Assembly: GCA_012034575.1 (NCBI GenBank)
Contig: JAAUPF010000055.1
Location: forward strand, 1 to 36,424
Direction: 5' to 3'
From: Richelia sp. CSU_2_1
GTDB lineage: Bacteria; Cyanobacteriota; Cyanobacteriia; Cyanobacteriales; Microcoleaceae
Length of the DNA stretch: 36,424 bases
The notes below the pieces were generated by a model. The model had not been told where the DNA came from. It saw only the letters and a program-made list of their open reading frames with translations, and searched no databases. Positions 8,051-17,164 of this stretch are shown here, one piece after another. The translations under genes were made by a program, and so were the position numbers. Numbering within the stretch: the first letter of the stretch is position 1; every line of letters starts with the position of its first letter.

Positions 8051-9886
8051 CTACTGACCGCTGACTGCTGACTCCTGAGGGTTGACAGGTGTTTTAGGCT
8101 TCCCAAAATAAGCTTGAAACACCTGTTTCGCGATCGGGGCTGCCGCTACCGAACCAAAACCGCCATTTTCTACAACCACGGCGATCGCGATTTCCGGTTT
8201 TTCCGCCGGGCCGAAAGCTACGTAAAGAGAGTGCGACTTCTGTCCGATAATTTCCGAAGTCCCTGTTTTGCCGCCCGTCAGCGGAATCGTACCGTCGTTG
8301 ACCCCTTGTCCGGTACCGTCCGTAACTACAGCTACCAATCCCTCTTTAATTTTGTCAACCGTTGAAGGCTTCATTCCCGTCGGCACCGGTTTAGTCTGTG
8401 GCGTGCCTGTCATCGAAGTCAAAAGATGGGGCTTGATTCGATAACCGCCATTGGCGATCGAACTTACCATCACCGCCGCCTCCAAAGGAGTCACCAACAC
8501 CAAACCCTGCCCGATCGAAGTTGTCACCGTATCTCCCACATACCAAGGTTCTTGATAGATTTTCTCCTTCTCTGGCGGCGTCGGAATTTGACCGTAATCG
8601 CCACCGCCGAGCCCCAAAAGTTTCAAATCCGTATCGGGACCGATTCCCATGCGTTTTCCCCACTGAGAAATTAATTCCGGTCCGATACCGAGCCCGATTT
8701 GATAAAAAAACGTATTGCTGCTGAAGGCCAAAGCCTCCCGATAGCCTATGTCCCCGTAACCTCCGCTGTGTTCGTTAAAATCCATTCCCCCCACAATAAT
8801 CGAAGATGACGTACCCAAAATAGAGTCCGGTCCGAACTTGCCCGATTCCATACCGGCTGCCGAAGTTACGATTTTAAAAGTGCTGCCGGGGGGATAGCCT
8901 TGCAGCGCTCGATTCAAAAAAGGATTTTCGGGATCTTGAAGAGTTTCCCACTCGGCTTTAGTCATTTTGCGGGTAAATAGATTCGGGTCAAAAGTTGGAT
9001 GACTCGCCAGTACCAGTACCGCACCGGTGTTTGCGTTTAAGGCTACTACTGCTCCCCGACGGCTTCCCAGAGCTTCTTCCGCAGTTTTTTGCATATCCAG
9101 GTCTATAGTTAGCTGCACGGATTCCCCAGGCTTGGGCGCTCTTTCTCCCATCAGCCTCAGTTCTTCATTTTGGGCGTTCACCTCGATCAGTCGATCGCCC
9201 CAAATGCCTGCTATCTTGCTGTTAGAACTCGCTTCTACTCCCATCTGCCCGACGATCATGCCCATCGGATATTCGGGGTTAGCTTTGAGATCCTTTTCTG
9301 TAGCTTCGCCGATGTATCCCAAAACATGGGCTGCCACACTTTTTTCGGGATAGTAGCGGTTTGCTTCGGCCCGCACTTCCACTCCCCGCATTTGTCCCAT
9401 CAGTTCTCCGAGAGACACAAACACTTCTGGCGAGATGGCTTGAGCCAGCCGGATCGGCCTGTAGGATGTGGGATCGACCTGTTTGATTTTTGCCAAAATT
9501 TCTGGAACCGGGATTTTCAGCAGGGGACTCAACTTTTCTGCCGTGATTTTCCACTGTTCGGGCGTTTGTTCTCTCGGCCACAAATAGACCGATCGAGCTA
9601 AATTGTTACCTGCTAGCACTTTGCCCGCGCGATCGATAATTTTGCCTCGGTTCGCCGCCATCGGCACCAAGCGGACGCGGTTGTTTTCGGCTCTTTCCCG
9701 GTTTTGTTTCCCTTCTACCAGTTGCAACTGCACCAGCCTCGCGACGTGCGCTCCCAGCAAACCCGTTACCAGCAGCATCAAAACAATCGCGTGATGTATC
9801 GGACGCGACTGCCGCTTAGCTTCTTGTTGCAAGGTTTTGTCTGCTAAGCGCAATTCAGAGAGCGAAGAAATTTCTCGTTGCATCAT
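8051..9886 (-). CDS. mrdA: penicillin-binding protein 2 (peptidoglycan D,D-transpeptidase)
   Basis: 611-aa class B PBP that cross-links peptidoglycan, normally with RodA in the cell-elongation machinery. One N-terminal membrane segment lies at about residues 31-51 (HHAIVLMLLVTGLLGAHVARL), then the PBP dimerisation domain. The transpeptidase domain shows the three active-site motifs: S-T-F-K in YPPGSTFK, S-S-N in AFSSNTFFY, and K-T-G in GGKTGTSE. Length is normal. The C-terminal tail ESAVSGQ and the stop are read from a heptamer repeat (TGACTGC-type units at about 8045-8080), so the end of the protein was probably remodelled by repeat expansion. A 53-aa membrane ORF lies upstream on the same strand. 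Confidence 0.95.
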   Translation of the reverse strand: MMQREISSLSELRLADKTLQQEAKRQSRPIHHAIVLMLLVTGLLGAHVARLVQLQLVEGKQNRERAENNRVRLVPMAANRGKIIDRAGKVLAGNNLARSVYLWPREQTPEQWKITAEKLSPLLKIPVPEILAKIKQVDPTSYRPIRLAQAISPEVFVSLGELMGQMRGVEVRAEANRYYPEKSVAAHVLGYIGEATEKDLKANPEYPMGMIVGQMGVEASSNSKIAGIWGDRLIEVNAQNEELRLMGERAPKPGESVQLTIDLDMQKTAEEALGSRRGAVVALNANTGAVLVLASHPTFDPNLFTRKMTKAEWETLQDPENPFLNRALQGYPPGSTFKIVTSAAGMESGKFGPDSILGTSSSIIVGGMDFNEHSGGYGDIGYREALAFSSNTFFYQIGLGIGPELISQWGKRMGIGPDTDLKLLGLGGGDYGQIPTPPEKEKIYQEPWYVGDTVTTSIGQGLVLVTPLEAAVMVSSIANGGYRIKPHLLTSMTGTPQTKPVPTGMKPSTVDKIKEGLVAVVTDGTGQGVNDGTIPLTGGKTGTSEIIGQKSHSLYVAFGPAEKPEIAIAVVVENGGFGSVAAAPIAKQVFQAYFGKPKTPVNPQESAVSGQ

Positions 9887-9996
9887 TCTTTAGGTAGATG
9901 TCAGATATTAGATTTTAGGTTAGCTACCCACACCTATGCAGTATAGAGCATCAGGCATGGAGCGCCGAACCCGAGGCGCAAGGCATTGGCTGATGG

Positions 9997-10158
9997 CTAA
10001 TCTGCCAAGCACCAAGCAATACATAGCACGATCGAGGTCAGGCTCAACCAATTGGGAATGTGCAGCCATCCCAGCGAAGCTATAGGTAACAGTATCAAAA
10101 CCTGCGTTAATAAGGAACCGATCGCCAACAACACGATCAGAAGTATTAAAAGTTGCAT
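9997..10158 (-). CDS. small hydrophobic membrane protein, 53 aa
   Basis: Minus-strand ORF from ATG 10158 to TAG 9997. It has a strong ribosome-binding site (GGAGG at 10167-10163, 4 nt before the ATG). The product begins MQLLILLIVLLAIGSLLTQV and is almost wholly hydrophobic. A first membrane segment covers residues 3-30; after an HIPNW turn, a second covers about 38-52 and ends AWCLAD. I do not know its family. It lies upstream of PBP2 on the same strand, with about 110 bp between. A link to the cell-wall gene is only suggested by position. Confidence 0.6.
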   Translation of the reverse strand: MQLLILLIVLLAIGSLLTQVLILLPIASLGWLHIPNWLSLTSIVLCIAWCLAD

Positions 10159-10162
10159 ATTT

Positions 10163-10167
10163 CCTCC
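10163..10167 (-). promoter_or_regulatory. ribosome-binding site of the 53-aa membrane ORF
   Basis: Minus strand reads ACGGAGGAAATATG. Strong SD elements are uncommon for the genes in this window, so this one supports real translation of the small ORF. Confidence 0.6.
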
Positions 10168-10330
10168 GTACAATGTGGCGACAATTTTTACAATCCCCTG
10201 TCAGTACAGCACTAGCAGTTGCTCGCTGCTTGCAAATATTTACGATCGTCCGGTTTCCCAGACCTGCAGCTAACTGCCCCAGTTCGGTAAAATGAAGTAG
10301 CGCGTTTAACCAAAATTGGTAACTCCGAAA

Positions 10331-11143
10331 GTGCTAAAGACTCTACGAGCTGACTTCAGTATAATTTTCGATCGCGACCCTGCGGCCCGCAACTGGCTGG
10401 AAGTTTTATTTTGCTACCCCGGCCTCCAAGCTCTAGTGCTGCATCGCCTCGCTCACTGGTTGTACTTGTTGGGAATTCCTTTTATCCCCCGCTTGATTTC
10501 TCACATCGCCCGCTTTTTGACGGGGATTGAAATCCACCCCGGAGCTACGATCGGTAAAAGTGTATTTATCGACCACGGTATGGGAGTCGTGATCGGTGAA
10601 ACAGCAATTGTCGGGGATTTTGCCCTGATTTACCAAGGTGTCACCCTCGGCGGTACCGGCAAGCAAAGTGGCAAGCGCCACCCAACTTTGGGCGAAAATG
10701 TAGTTGTCGGTGCCGGTGCGAAGGTACTCGGCAATCTGTTAATTGGCAATAACGTCCGCATCGGTGCGGGTTCGGTGGTGCTGCGGGACGTGCCTTCTGA
10801 TTGTACGGTGGTAGGGATTCCCGGCCGCATCGTTTACAAATCGGGCGTGCGCGTAAATCCTCTAGAGCACGGCAGTTTGCCGGATTCGGAAGCTGTCGCG
10901 ATCCGTTCTTTGCTCGATCGCATCGAAGCTCTAGAAAACCAAGTAAAAAGTTTGCAACCCCAACATTCTGCTAGCTTAACTTCTGCTGCCGATTTCCACG
11001 CTGCTAATTTCAATTCAGTACCTGCTGTTTTAGATTTAGGTAGCAATGTCGCCGTCGCTGAAAAAATCGAACTAGCTGTCACTCCTAGCTGTCAGTTAAA
11101 AGATCGAGTAATTCAAGAATTTTTAGACGGCACCGGCATCTAA
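10331..11143 (+). CDS. cysE: serine O-acetyltransferase
   Basis: Converts L-serine and acetyl-CoA to O-acetylserine, the first step of cysteine synthesis. The protein begins [21 protein letters not shown], has a short N-terminal helical domain, then a left-handed beta-helix of hexapeptide repeats from about residue 65 ([20 protein letters not shown]). The catalytic region contains FIDHGMG, and [17 protein letters not shown] binds substrate and CoA. The frame extends upstream to TTG 10316, but GTG 10331 gives the conserved family start and is preferred. After about residue 185 comes a long tail of roughly 85 residues with a short coiled coil ([15 protein letters not shown]) and a variable end, as in other cyanobacterial CysE proteins. 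Confidence 0.95.
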   Translation: MLKTLRADFSIIFDRDPAARNWLEVLFCYPGLQALVLHRLAHWLYLLGIPFIPRLISHIARFLTGIEIHPGATIGKSVFIDHGMGVVIGETAIVGDFALIYQGVTLGGTGKQSGKRHPTLGENVVVGAGAKVLGNLLIGNNVRIGAGSVVLRDVPSDCTVVGIPGRIVYKSGVRVNPLEHGSLPDSEAVAIRSLLDRIEALENQVKSLQPQHSASLTSAADFHAANFNSVPAVLDLGSNVAVAEKIELAVTPSCQLKDRVIQEFLDGTGI

Positions 11144-11145
11144 GG

Positions 11146-11322
11146 AGTTTTAAGTTTTGAGTTTTGAGTTTTGAGTTTTGAATGAAGAACTGTCTTTAAC
11201 TCAAAACATATTTGCCCCAATCTGAAGAAAGCCCCCGATCGGCTCAAAATTCAAAACTTATTACCAATTACCAATTCTCAATTCCCAACTATCAACTGTC
11301 AACTGTCAACTGTCAACTATCA
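11146..11322. repeat. heptamer-rich gap: TTTTGAG, AATTACC and CAACTGT units
   Basis: Between cysE and the convergent flavoprotein gene lie TTTTGAG units (about 11146-11181), then accaatt-type units (11260-11285), then caactgt-type units (11286-11322). The last group reaches the 3' end of the flavoprotein gene. No gene is seen here. Confidence 0.85.
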
Positions 11323-11940
11323 AGGATTGACCGATCGCACCGACCAATTTCCTTGCCCGTCGCGCAAATAAAGCGACCTGTTCTGCGGTTGGCCCCGCAA
11401 TTCCAAAAAATCCACTTGTTCCGGTTCTAGCAGCAGCAAGCAAAAGTTATCCAGCGGCGCGATCGAGTCTGGCGCGGGCTGTTGAAAAACGCTCGCTGCT
11501 GCTTTATTTTCCCCCGGTTGAGGCCAAGCAAACTGCGATCGGGCTGCCTCAGAAATCTCCTGCCAAGCTATTTGCCTCGCTTGTTGCAATGCGGGATCTG
11601 AATCGCCCGCATTCACTAAATTTAGCCTTCCAGCAATCCGAAATTGTTCCCGAGTTTTGGGGAAATACCAGCAAATTTCCCCCCAAGGATAGAGATCGAT
11701 CTCTTGTACTTTTTGACTGCGAAGATCTGTAATAAACTTTAGTTGGTTGGTATTTTCCACAAAACCCCGAAATACTACTGTACGGTTAGCAGGCCGCCCG
11801 CTAGCGCGAACTGTTGCTAGTTGCAAGTAGCGGGCATAAACCAGACTGCGGTTGCGGTGGAGAGAGCCGGCTAAGAGCGATCGCCAAGGTGCTAAAGATA
11901 GTTGAGAGTTTATAGTTGAGAGTTTATAGTTATCAGTCAT
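11320..11940 (-). CDS. PPOX-type FMN-dependent flavoprotein (pyridoxamine 5'-phosphate oxidase-like)
   Basis: 206-aa protein of the cyanobacterial/plant pyridoxamine-phosphate-oxidase-like group. Family marks are LAPWRSLLAGSLHRNRSLVYARYLQLATV at the start, GRPANRTVVFRGF for FMN binding, the central YPWGEICWYFPKTREQFRIAG, and the C-terminal EQVDFLELRGQPQNRSLYLRDG. Its substrate is not established; PLP salvage is a possibility. The first 15 residues (MTDNYKLSTINSQLS) are translated from heptamer repeats. The native protein most likely starts just before LAPWRS, so either the start was replaced by repeats or a non-ATG start there is used. Confidence 0.87.
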   Translation of the reverse strand: MTDNYKLSTINSQLSLAPWRSLLAGSLHRNRSLVYARYLQLATVRASGRPANRTVVFRGFVENTNQLKFITDLRSQKVQEIDLYPWGEICWYFPKTREQFRIAGRLNLVNAGDSDPALQQARQIAWQEISEAARSQFAWPQPGENKAAASVFQQPAPDSIAPLDNFCLLLLEPEQVDFLELRGQPQNRSLYLRDGQGNWSVRSVNP

Positions 11941-11970
11941 TAGTTATGCGTCATTAGTTATGCGTCATTA
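11895..11970. repeat. heptamers and 14-bp repeats at the flavoprotein start
   Basis: agttgag/agtttat units followed by three partial copies of tcattagttatgcg. The first ATG of the flavoprotein ORF falls within this array. Confidence 0.8.
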
Positions 11971-12110
11971 GCAAGAGTTATTTCTCTGAATTTAATTATT
12001 ATACTGTATCACGATCGTAGTACGTGAGAGATTCACGAGAGCCAAAACATTTACTAAATAATTTGTTTGCAGATATTAGAGTTCGATCGAGTGAGGTACT
12101 GAAACTCAAT

Positions 12111-13275
<1,165 letters not shown>

Positions 13276-13276
13276 G

Positions 13277-13301
13277 AATTGGTAATTGGTAATTGGTAAT
13301 C
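13277..13301. repeat. GGTAATT heptamers after tocopherol cyclase
   Basis: Three ggtaatt units directly after the stop codon, the complement of the array in front of the same gene. The gene is therefore bracketed by inverted heptamer arrays. Confidence 0.8.
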
Positions 13302-13353
13302 GGGTTTGTATAAATAAAATCTCAACGACTACCACGATCGATGAATTTACAGG

Positions 13354-13863
13354 ATGCTTAATATGATGACAAAAACAGTCTGTTTGCAATTGAAACAACA
13401 TTATCGCAACCACCGGATGCAGCGATCGATCGAGGTAATTTTGGCGATAATTTTATGTGGGTGCGCAATTTTGCTGCCTGCGAGAAATGCTTTTGGCAGC
13501 GACTTGTCTCGCCAACCCGTGACCGAAGTTAATGTGAGTTTGGGCAGCGAAACAGGCGAACTCAAGTTCTTTCCAAATAACCTAGAATTCGAGTCTGGCA
13601 AACGCTACAAATTAATCTTGAAAAATCCCAGCCAGCAGAAACATTATTTTACTGCTAAAAGCTTTGCCGATGCGAGTTGGACTCAAAAAGTTGATGCTGG
13701 TAATGTGGAAATTAAAGGCGCGATTCACGAATTGGAATTGAGGTCGGGATCTAAGGCAGAATGGGTGTTTGTACCTCTAAAATCGGGAACTTACAACCTG
13801 CGTTGTACTGTAGCGGGACATACGGAAGCGGGAATGGTGGGAAAAATTGCGATCGCCCCTTAA
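13354..13863 (+). CDS. cupredoxin-domain (blue copper) protein
   Basis: 169-aa exported protein with a hydrophobic signal or anchor at about residues 27-45 ending ARNAFG. The mature part is a plastocyanin-like fold. Type-1 copper ligands are all present: H97 (QKHYF), C151, H156 and M161 in the C-x4-H-x4-M motif CTVAGHTEAGM. A small electron carrier or copper-binding role in periplasm or lumen is likely; the partner is unknown. The start could also be ATG 13417, which still leaves a full signal peptide. It stands 78 bp downstream of tocopherol cyclase on the same strand. Confidence 0.85.
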   Translation: MLNMMTKTVCLQLKQHYRNHRMQRSIEVILAIILCGCAILLPARNAFGSDLSRQPVTEVNVSLGSETGELKFFPNNLEFESGKRYKLILKNPSQQKHYFTAKSFADASWTQKVDAGNVEIKGAIHELELRSGSKAEWVFVPLKSGTYNLRCTVAGHTEAGMVGKIAIAP

Positions 13864-13897
13864 TCGACTGTCAAATTGCTACTAAATACAAGCATAA

Positions 13898-14022
13898 GCT
13901 GTAGGGTGCGCAGTGCGAACCCTTTCAAGGTCTTGTCTTACTCGAATATGCTTGCGCTCGTTATCCGAGTAATCCCGTGGAACCCTACAGCCTATTGAGA
14001 AAGGTGCAATATCTCAGTTTAA
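13898..14022. repeat. TTTCAAGG palindromic repeat, copy C
   Basis: Carries tgtagggtgcgcagtgcgaa, ccctttcaagg, an inverted pair around tgcgctcg, then ggaaccctacagcctattga gaaaggtgcaatatctcag. The right half matches copy B at 7090-7172 closely, while the stem bases differ in a compensated way. This suggests the folded form is maintained. Confidence 0.65.
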
Positions 14023-14086
14023 AAGACTATTTTTTAATTAATATTTACCAAGTATTTATAGATATTTAAAGAATAAACTCTTATAG

Positions 14087-14458
14087 TTGATGCAACGAAT
14101 TTTGACTGCTTTGTCAATCAGCAATAGGTGCATAATGCCCAATTTAAACACTCAAGTTTCAGGAAGTGCGATCGCGTTTATCGATCGTCAGGTTGCAGAT
14201 TATCAAAGCTTGATTGCTGGTGTAACATCGGGTACGGAAGTAGTCGTTTTGGATGAGAACCGGGATGCGATCGACCAAATCACTCAAATTTTAGCTCTTC
14301 GCAGCAATGTCAATTGGGGGTTATCGGCGGGGTTGGGGCGGGTTTATTTAACCTGTCTGCGACCGAAAAAGCCTGTCGCGAACCCGCCCCTACAGCTTAT
14401 TAAAAATGCTGCAATATCTGAGTTTCAACCGGGCGATCGATCTGATATCGTTAGTTAA
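14087..14458 (+). pseudogene. truncated DUF4347 protein fused to repeat sequence
   Basis: Residues about 26-72 (GSAIAFIDRQVADYQSLIAG through EVVVLDENRDAIDQIT and ILALRSNV) match the start of DUF4347, the N-terminal domain of very large cyanobacterial surface proteins. In those it would continue into an HIVSHGAPG block. Here the match stops at RSNV, exactly where palindromic repeat D begins, and the rest (NPPLQLIKNAA and so on) is translated repeat. The gene is thus a 5' stub. The native start is probably ATG 14135 (MPNLNTQVSG). It is unlikely to be functional. Confidence 0.75.
14305..14424. repeat. GGGGCGGGTTT palindromic repeat, copy D
   Basis: Runs from gcagcaatgtcaat through ggggttggggcgggtttatt to the complementary arm gcgaacccgcccctacag and the end aaaaatgctgcaatatctga. 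This is the cleanest single copy of the family and shows both ends. It interrupts the DUF4347 reading frame. Confidence 0.75.
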
Positions 14459-14589
14459 TCGATCGTTATCATTATATATTAAAAAGTGGTTGTCCAATTG
14501 AGAAGCTACAATTAGAAACAGCATCAAGGTTAGAAATGGCTATAGCTACTTAGGACGCTATCTTAAGCAGAGAGGGATAAATTTTAGCT

Positions 14590-15213
14590 ATGCAAAGCAG
14601 CATGACATTGAGCAGTATAGGAGCATTGTTCTGTGCGATGACAGTCTTGGCCGCTATTCCCAGCATTAGCGTATTAGCTGTCTCCACTCGATCGGCCGCA
14701 TTTGGCTTCATTCACGGTGTTTTCACCACCCTAGGAATAGTAGTTGGTGATATCATTTTCATCCTAATAGCTATTTTGGGTTTATCGCTGCTTGCTCAAA
14801 AAATGGGCAGCCTATTTTTTGCAATAAAATACCTCGGTGGGGCTTATTTAATCTGGTTGGGAATAGGGCTGTGCAAGTCAAAAATACAAGATGTGAAAGC
14901 AGAGGAAGTTGTTAAATCTTCTTTGATGTCCAGTTTTTTTACAGGACTGTTTATTACCTTGGGCGACCAAAAAGCTACTTTATTTTATCTGGGATTTTTC
15001 CCCGCTTTTCTCGATCTTTCTCAAATCTCTTATTTTGATACCGCGATCGTCATTGCAATATCTATAGTATCTGTAGGTGGTGTAAAACTCGGTTACGCAC
15101 TCGCGGCCGATCGAGCGAGATTGTCGATCGGTTGTAAAATCAGAAAAGGTATCAACATTGCGGCTGGCTGCGTCACGATCGCAGTTGGCATATTTTTGAT
15201 AGCAAAAACTTGA
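14590..15213 (+). CDS. LysE family exporter
   Basis: 207-aa integral membrane protein of the LysE/RhtB amino-acid exporter family. Hydrophobic segments lie at about residues 8-30, 40-66, 72-92, 112-135, 148-170 and 186-205. The family's GxxxLGxxxGD-like pattern appears as HGVFTTLGIVVGDI, and IKYLGGAYLIWLGI is the conserved second block. It likely exports amino acids or related small molecules; the substrate cannot be read from sequence. The frame is intact and the gene stands alone in a stretch of gene relics. Confidence 0.88.
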   Translation: MQSSMTLSSIGALFCAMTVLAAIPSISVLAVSTRSAAFGFIHGVFTTLGIVVGDIIFILIAILGLSLLAQKMGSLFFAIKYLGGAYLIWLGIGLCKSKIQDVKAEEVVKSSLMSSFFTGLFITLGDQKATLFYLGFFPAFLDLSQISYFDTAIVIAISIVSVGGVKLGYALAADRARLSIGCKIRKGINIAAGCVTIAVGIFLIAKT

Positions 15214-15233
15214 AGGTCGATTTCCTGTTTCTT

Positions 15234-15389
15234 ATGACAACATTTTTAATCTACAAACCAATCTCGATCGACCTGTCGCCAAGCGTTTTATTTGAGGCGC
15301 TAACTGACTCCGACAAAATCGTGAAATATTATCCACTTAAAGAAGTTCGATCGACTTGGAAATTTGGTAGCGAGATTATTCTCAAATGA
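15234..15389 (+). pseudogene. N-terminal remnant of an SRPBCC/AHSA1-like protein
   Basis: 51-aa ORF. Its sequence (ISIDLSPSVLFEALTDSDKI, then VKYYPLKEV and TWKFGSEI) matches the first third of activator-of-Hsp90-homologue SRPBCC proteins, which are about 140-160 aa. It then hits a stop, and no continuation is seen in another frame. A decayed gene fragment. Confidence 0.6.
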
Positions 15390-15465
15390 CGTAGAACTAT
15401 TATTAGCTCACATTGGAAGTTCTGCCAGAGATATTCAGCCGATCGGCGCATAGAGCGATTTTACA

Positions 15466-15540
15466 TTTGAGATTTTAGATTGCTAATTTGAGATTTGAGA
15501 TTGCTGATTGTCAATTTGAGATTTGAGATTTTGATTGGTG
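15466..15540. repeat. GAGATTT heptamer-like array
   Basis: Imperfect gagattt/gattgct units in the leader region of the toxin-antitoxin pair. Otherwise the 15390-15586 gap holds nothing recognisable. Confidence 0.75.
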
Positions 15541-15571
15541 ATTTTCGAGATCGCATAGTATAAAATAAAAC

Positions 15572-15578
15572 AAGGAGG
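15572..15578 (+). promoter_or_regulatory. strong ribosome-binding site of the antitoxin gene
   Basis: AAGGAGG, 8 nt before the ATG at 15587, with a possible -10 box TATAAA just upstream (about 15560). A strong antitoxin SD fits a need to make antitoxin in excess of toxin. Confidence 0.7.
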
Positions 15579-15586
15579 ATTAACTT

Positions 15587-15880
15587 ATGACTTCACAACT
15601 TCAACAAGCGATCTATCTTGCTCGTTCCCTGTCTTTTGCGGAACAGCTTGAACTACTTAAAACACTATCTGCTATTATCCAATACACCCATTCTCTGGAA
15701 ACTCAAACTGCGACAACAGAAGAGGATGATGCTTTTGCTGATGCCGAGTGGGTCGAGTCCGTTAGAACTAAAATTGACGCAGCGATTGAAGCCTCCACTC
15801 ATACTCCTCCAATTGATGGTGAAATCTTCGTCAACCAAATTTTAGAGCGATTCCAGCAAGCAAATCAAACACAAATATGA
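15587..15880 (+). CDS. putative antitoxin partner of ParE-like toxin
   Basis: 97-aa acidic protein. The N-terminal region (QQAIYLARSLSFAEQLELLK) is helical and resembles the region found in cyanobacterial antitoxin-like proteins. The acidic middle (ATTEEDDAFADAEW) and amphipathic end (GEIFVNQILERFQQAN) could wrap the toxin. Its stop overlaps the toxin start by four bases (ATGA), the usual type II layout. The antitoxin role is inferred mainly from position; no classic DNA-binding motif is obvious. Confidence 0.7.
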   Translation: MTSQLQQAIYLARSLSFAEQLELLKTLSAIIQYTHSLETQTATTEEDDAFADAEWVESVRTKIDAAIEASTHTPPIDGEIFVNQILERFQQANQTQI

Positions 15881-16176
15881 GTCGCTATGTCATCAACATT
15901 CTTGCCAGCAGGGACCTCAACGAAATTGCGGATTACTTTGCTGAAAATAATCTGGAAGCAGGCGATCGTTTTTTTCGTGCCTTCAATCGCAAATGCCAAC
16001 AACTTGTTGCTTTCCCCAACAGTGGAAAAAGCTATGCGACAATCCGCGCCGACCTTCGAGGATTGTCTCTGGAAGGCTATATAATTTTCTACAGGATTCT
16101 GGACGATGGTATTGAAATTTTGCGAGTTGTGAGCGGTCGTCGCGATTTTCCATCTGTTTTTGAGCAGTCCAATTGA
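15877..16176 (+). CDS. ParE/RelE superfamily toxin
   Basis: 99-aa basic protein. The start SRYVINILASRDLNEIADYF is the usual beta-strand and helix of ParE-like toxins. Next comes AFNRKCQQLVAFPNSGKSYATIR, and the C-terminal strands YIIFYRILDDGIEILRVVSGRRDF are diagnostic for the fold. ParE proteins poison gyrase and RelE proteins cut mRNA; the sequence favours ParE-like, but the target is not proven. Translationally coupled to the upstream antitoxin. Confidence 0.85.
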   Translation: MSRYVINILASRDLNEIADYFAENNLEAGDRFFRAFNRKCQQLVAFPNSGKSYATIRADLRGLSLEGYIIFYRILDDGIEILRVVSGRRDFPSVFEQSN

Positions 16177-16212
16177 CCTATGGAAATAATGCAAATTCTT
16201 GATAGGGTAATT

Positions 16213-16680
16213 ATGAGTACATTTAAGAACGATCGCAAACCAATTGCTTGGTTTGCAGAAGAAGATTTAGAAATGTTAGAAGCAATCCGCCAAGCTCAAT
16301 TGGCTTACTCGGATTTCATCTCTGCGATCGAAGAAGAAAGCAAACGTATCTTTCCGGTCTTTGATGATGCCCTTGTCAAATACGCATTTCCAGCAACTAA
16401 AGCAGGCATCAAAGTCGAACATCTTTTTATCTCAGATATTGAATTGAGAGGCGATAAATTGTGCGGCACGGTTGCCAGCGAACCGCTGTACGCGAATTCT
16501 GTTAAAGAAGGCGATTCGATCGAAATCGAACCATCGCGCGTATCCGATTGGTTGTATGTTATTAATGCTATTGGAGTCGGCGGCTTTACTTTTAAACTGA
16601 TGTGGCAGCGTTTCTCAGAACAGGAAAAATCCGCCTACCGAAATCAACCTCCTTTTATATGGCTGAATGCTAACAATTAG
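16213..16680 (+). CDS. DUF2314 domain-containing protein
   Basis: 155-aa protein from ATG 16213; the frame also has ATG 16180, four bases after the toxin stop. The core matches DUF2314: KYAFPATKAGIKVEHLFISD, then GTVASEPLYANSVKEGDSIEIEPSRVSDWLYV, which in this family is a small all-beta domain of unknown function. It is closely linked to the toxin-antitoxin pair and may be transcribed with it, but no functional tie is established. Confidence 0.78.
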   Translation: MSTFKNDRKPIAWFAEEDLEMLEAIRQAQLAYSDFISAIEEESKRIFPVFDDALVKYAFPATKAGIKVEHLFISDIELRGDKLCGTVASEPLYANSVKEGDSIEIEPSRVSDWLYVINAIGVGGFTFKLMWQRFSEQEKSAYRNQPPFIWLNANN

Positions 16681-16714
16681 ATAGTTTGAAACGCAACCTT
16701 CTATTGATAGCTAT

Positions 16715-17103
16715 TTACACCTGTATTTTGTAATTCAAATTCAACTCATCTCCGGGAACTCCCCTCACCCCCCAATTGTGTGGAGGAACTTCATACAAGA
16801 TAATTTCAATGTCGTTAGGCGCGATATTTAAAGCATCATTAGCTTTTGATAAATCAGGCGCATCAGATTTTTCTTCGCTTCGATACTTCGCCCTGCAAAC
16901 AAACTAATTTCAATAACCAGATATTGGTTAGTTCGATCGCCCGGATAAATAAAATCCTCATCTTCCAGCGAGATAAACCTTTGAAATCGCTTGTCAGGCG
17001 GGTAAGATAAAGCTTCGATCGTGCAAGCGTGGATGCTGTCAGATATCGTTTGGCGGTACTGCTGGATAAATTCGCGATGTCCGTAGATTTTAGTTTGAGG
17101 CAT
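16715..17103 (-). pseudogene. tautomerase family protein, frameshifted
   Basis: The first frame gives MPQTKIYGHREFIQQYRQTI through VIEISLFAGRSIEAKKNLMR and stops at 16828. One base over, the family's C-terminal half continues: ANDALNIAPNDIEIILYEVP then PHNWGVRGVPGDELNLNY, with a stop at 16715-16717. Adding one base to the T4 run at 16844-16847 (A4 in the gene) restores a single 129-aa tautomerase-like protein, matching the family length. The 4-oxalocrotonate-type family uses Pro1 after Met removal, and Pro2 is present here. Recent pseudogene or one-base sequence error. Confidence 0.75.
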
Positions 17104-17164
17104 AATTCAAGAGTCGATCGAGCGGCGGAATAAACTATTATATTGATAACTGTGGAGTCAAGCG

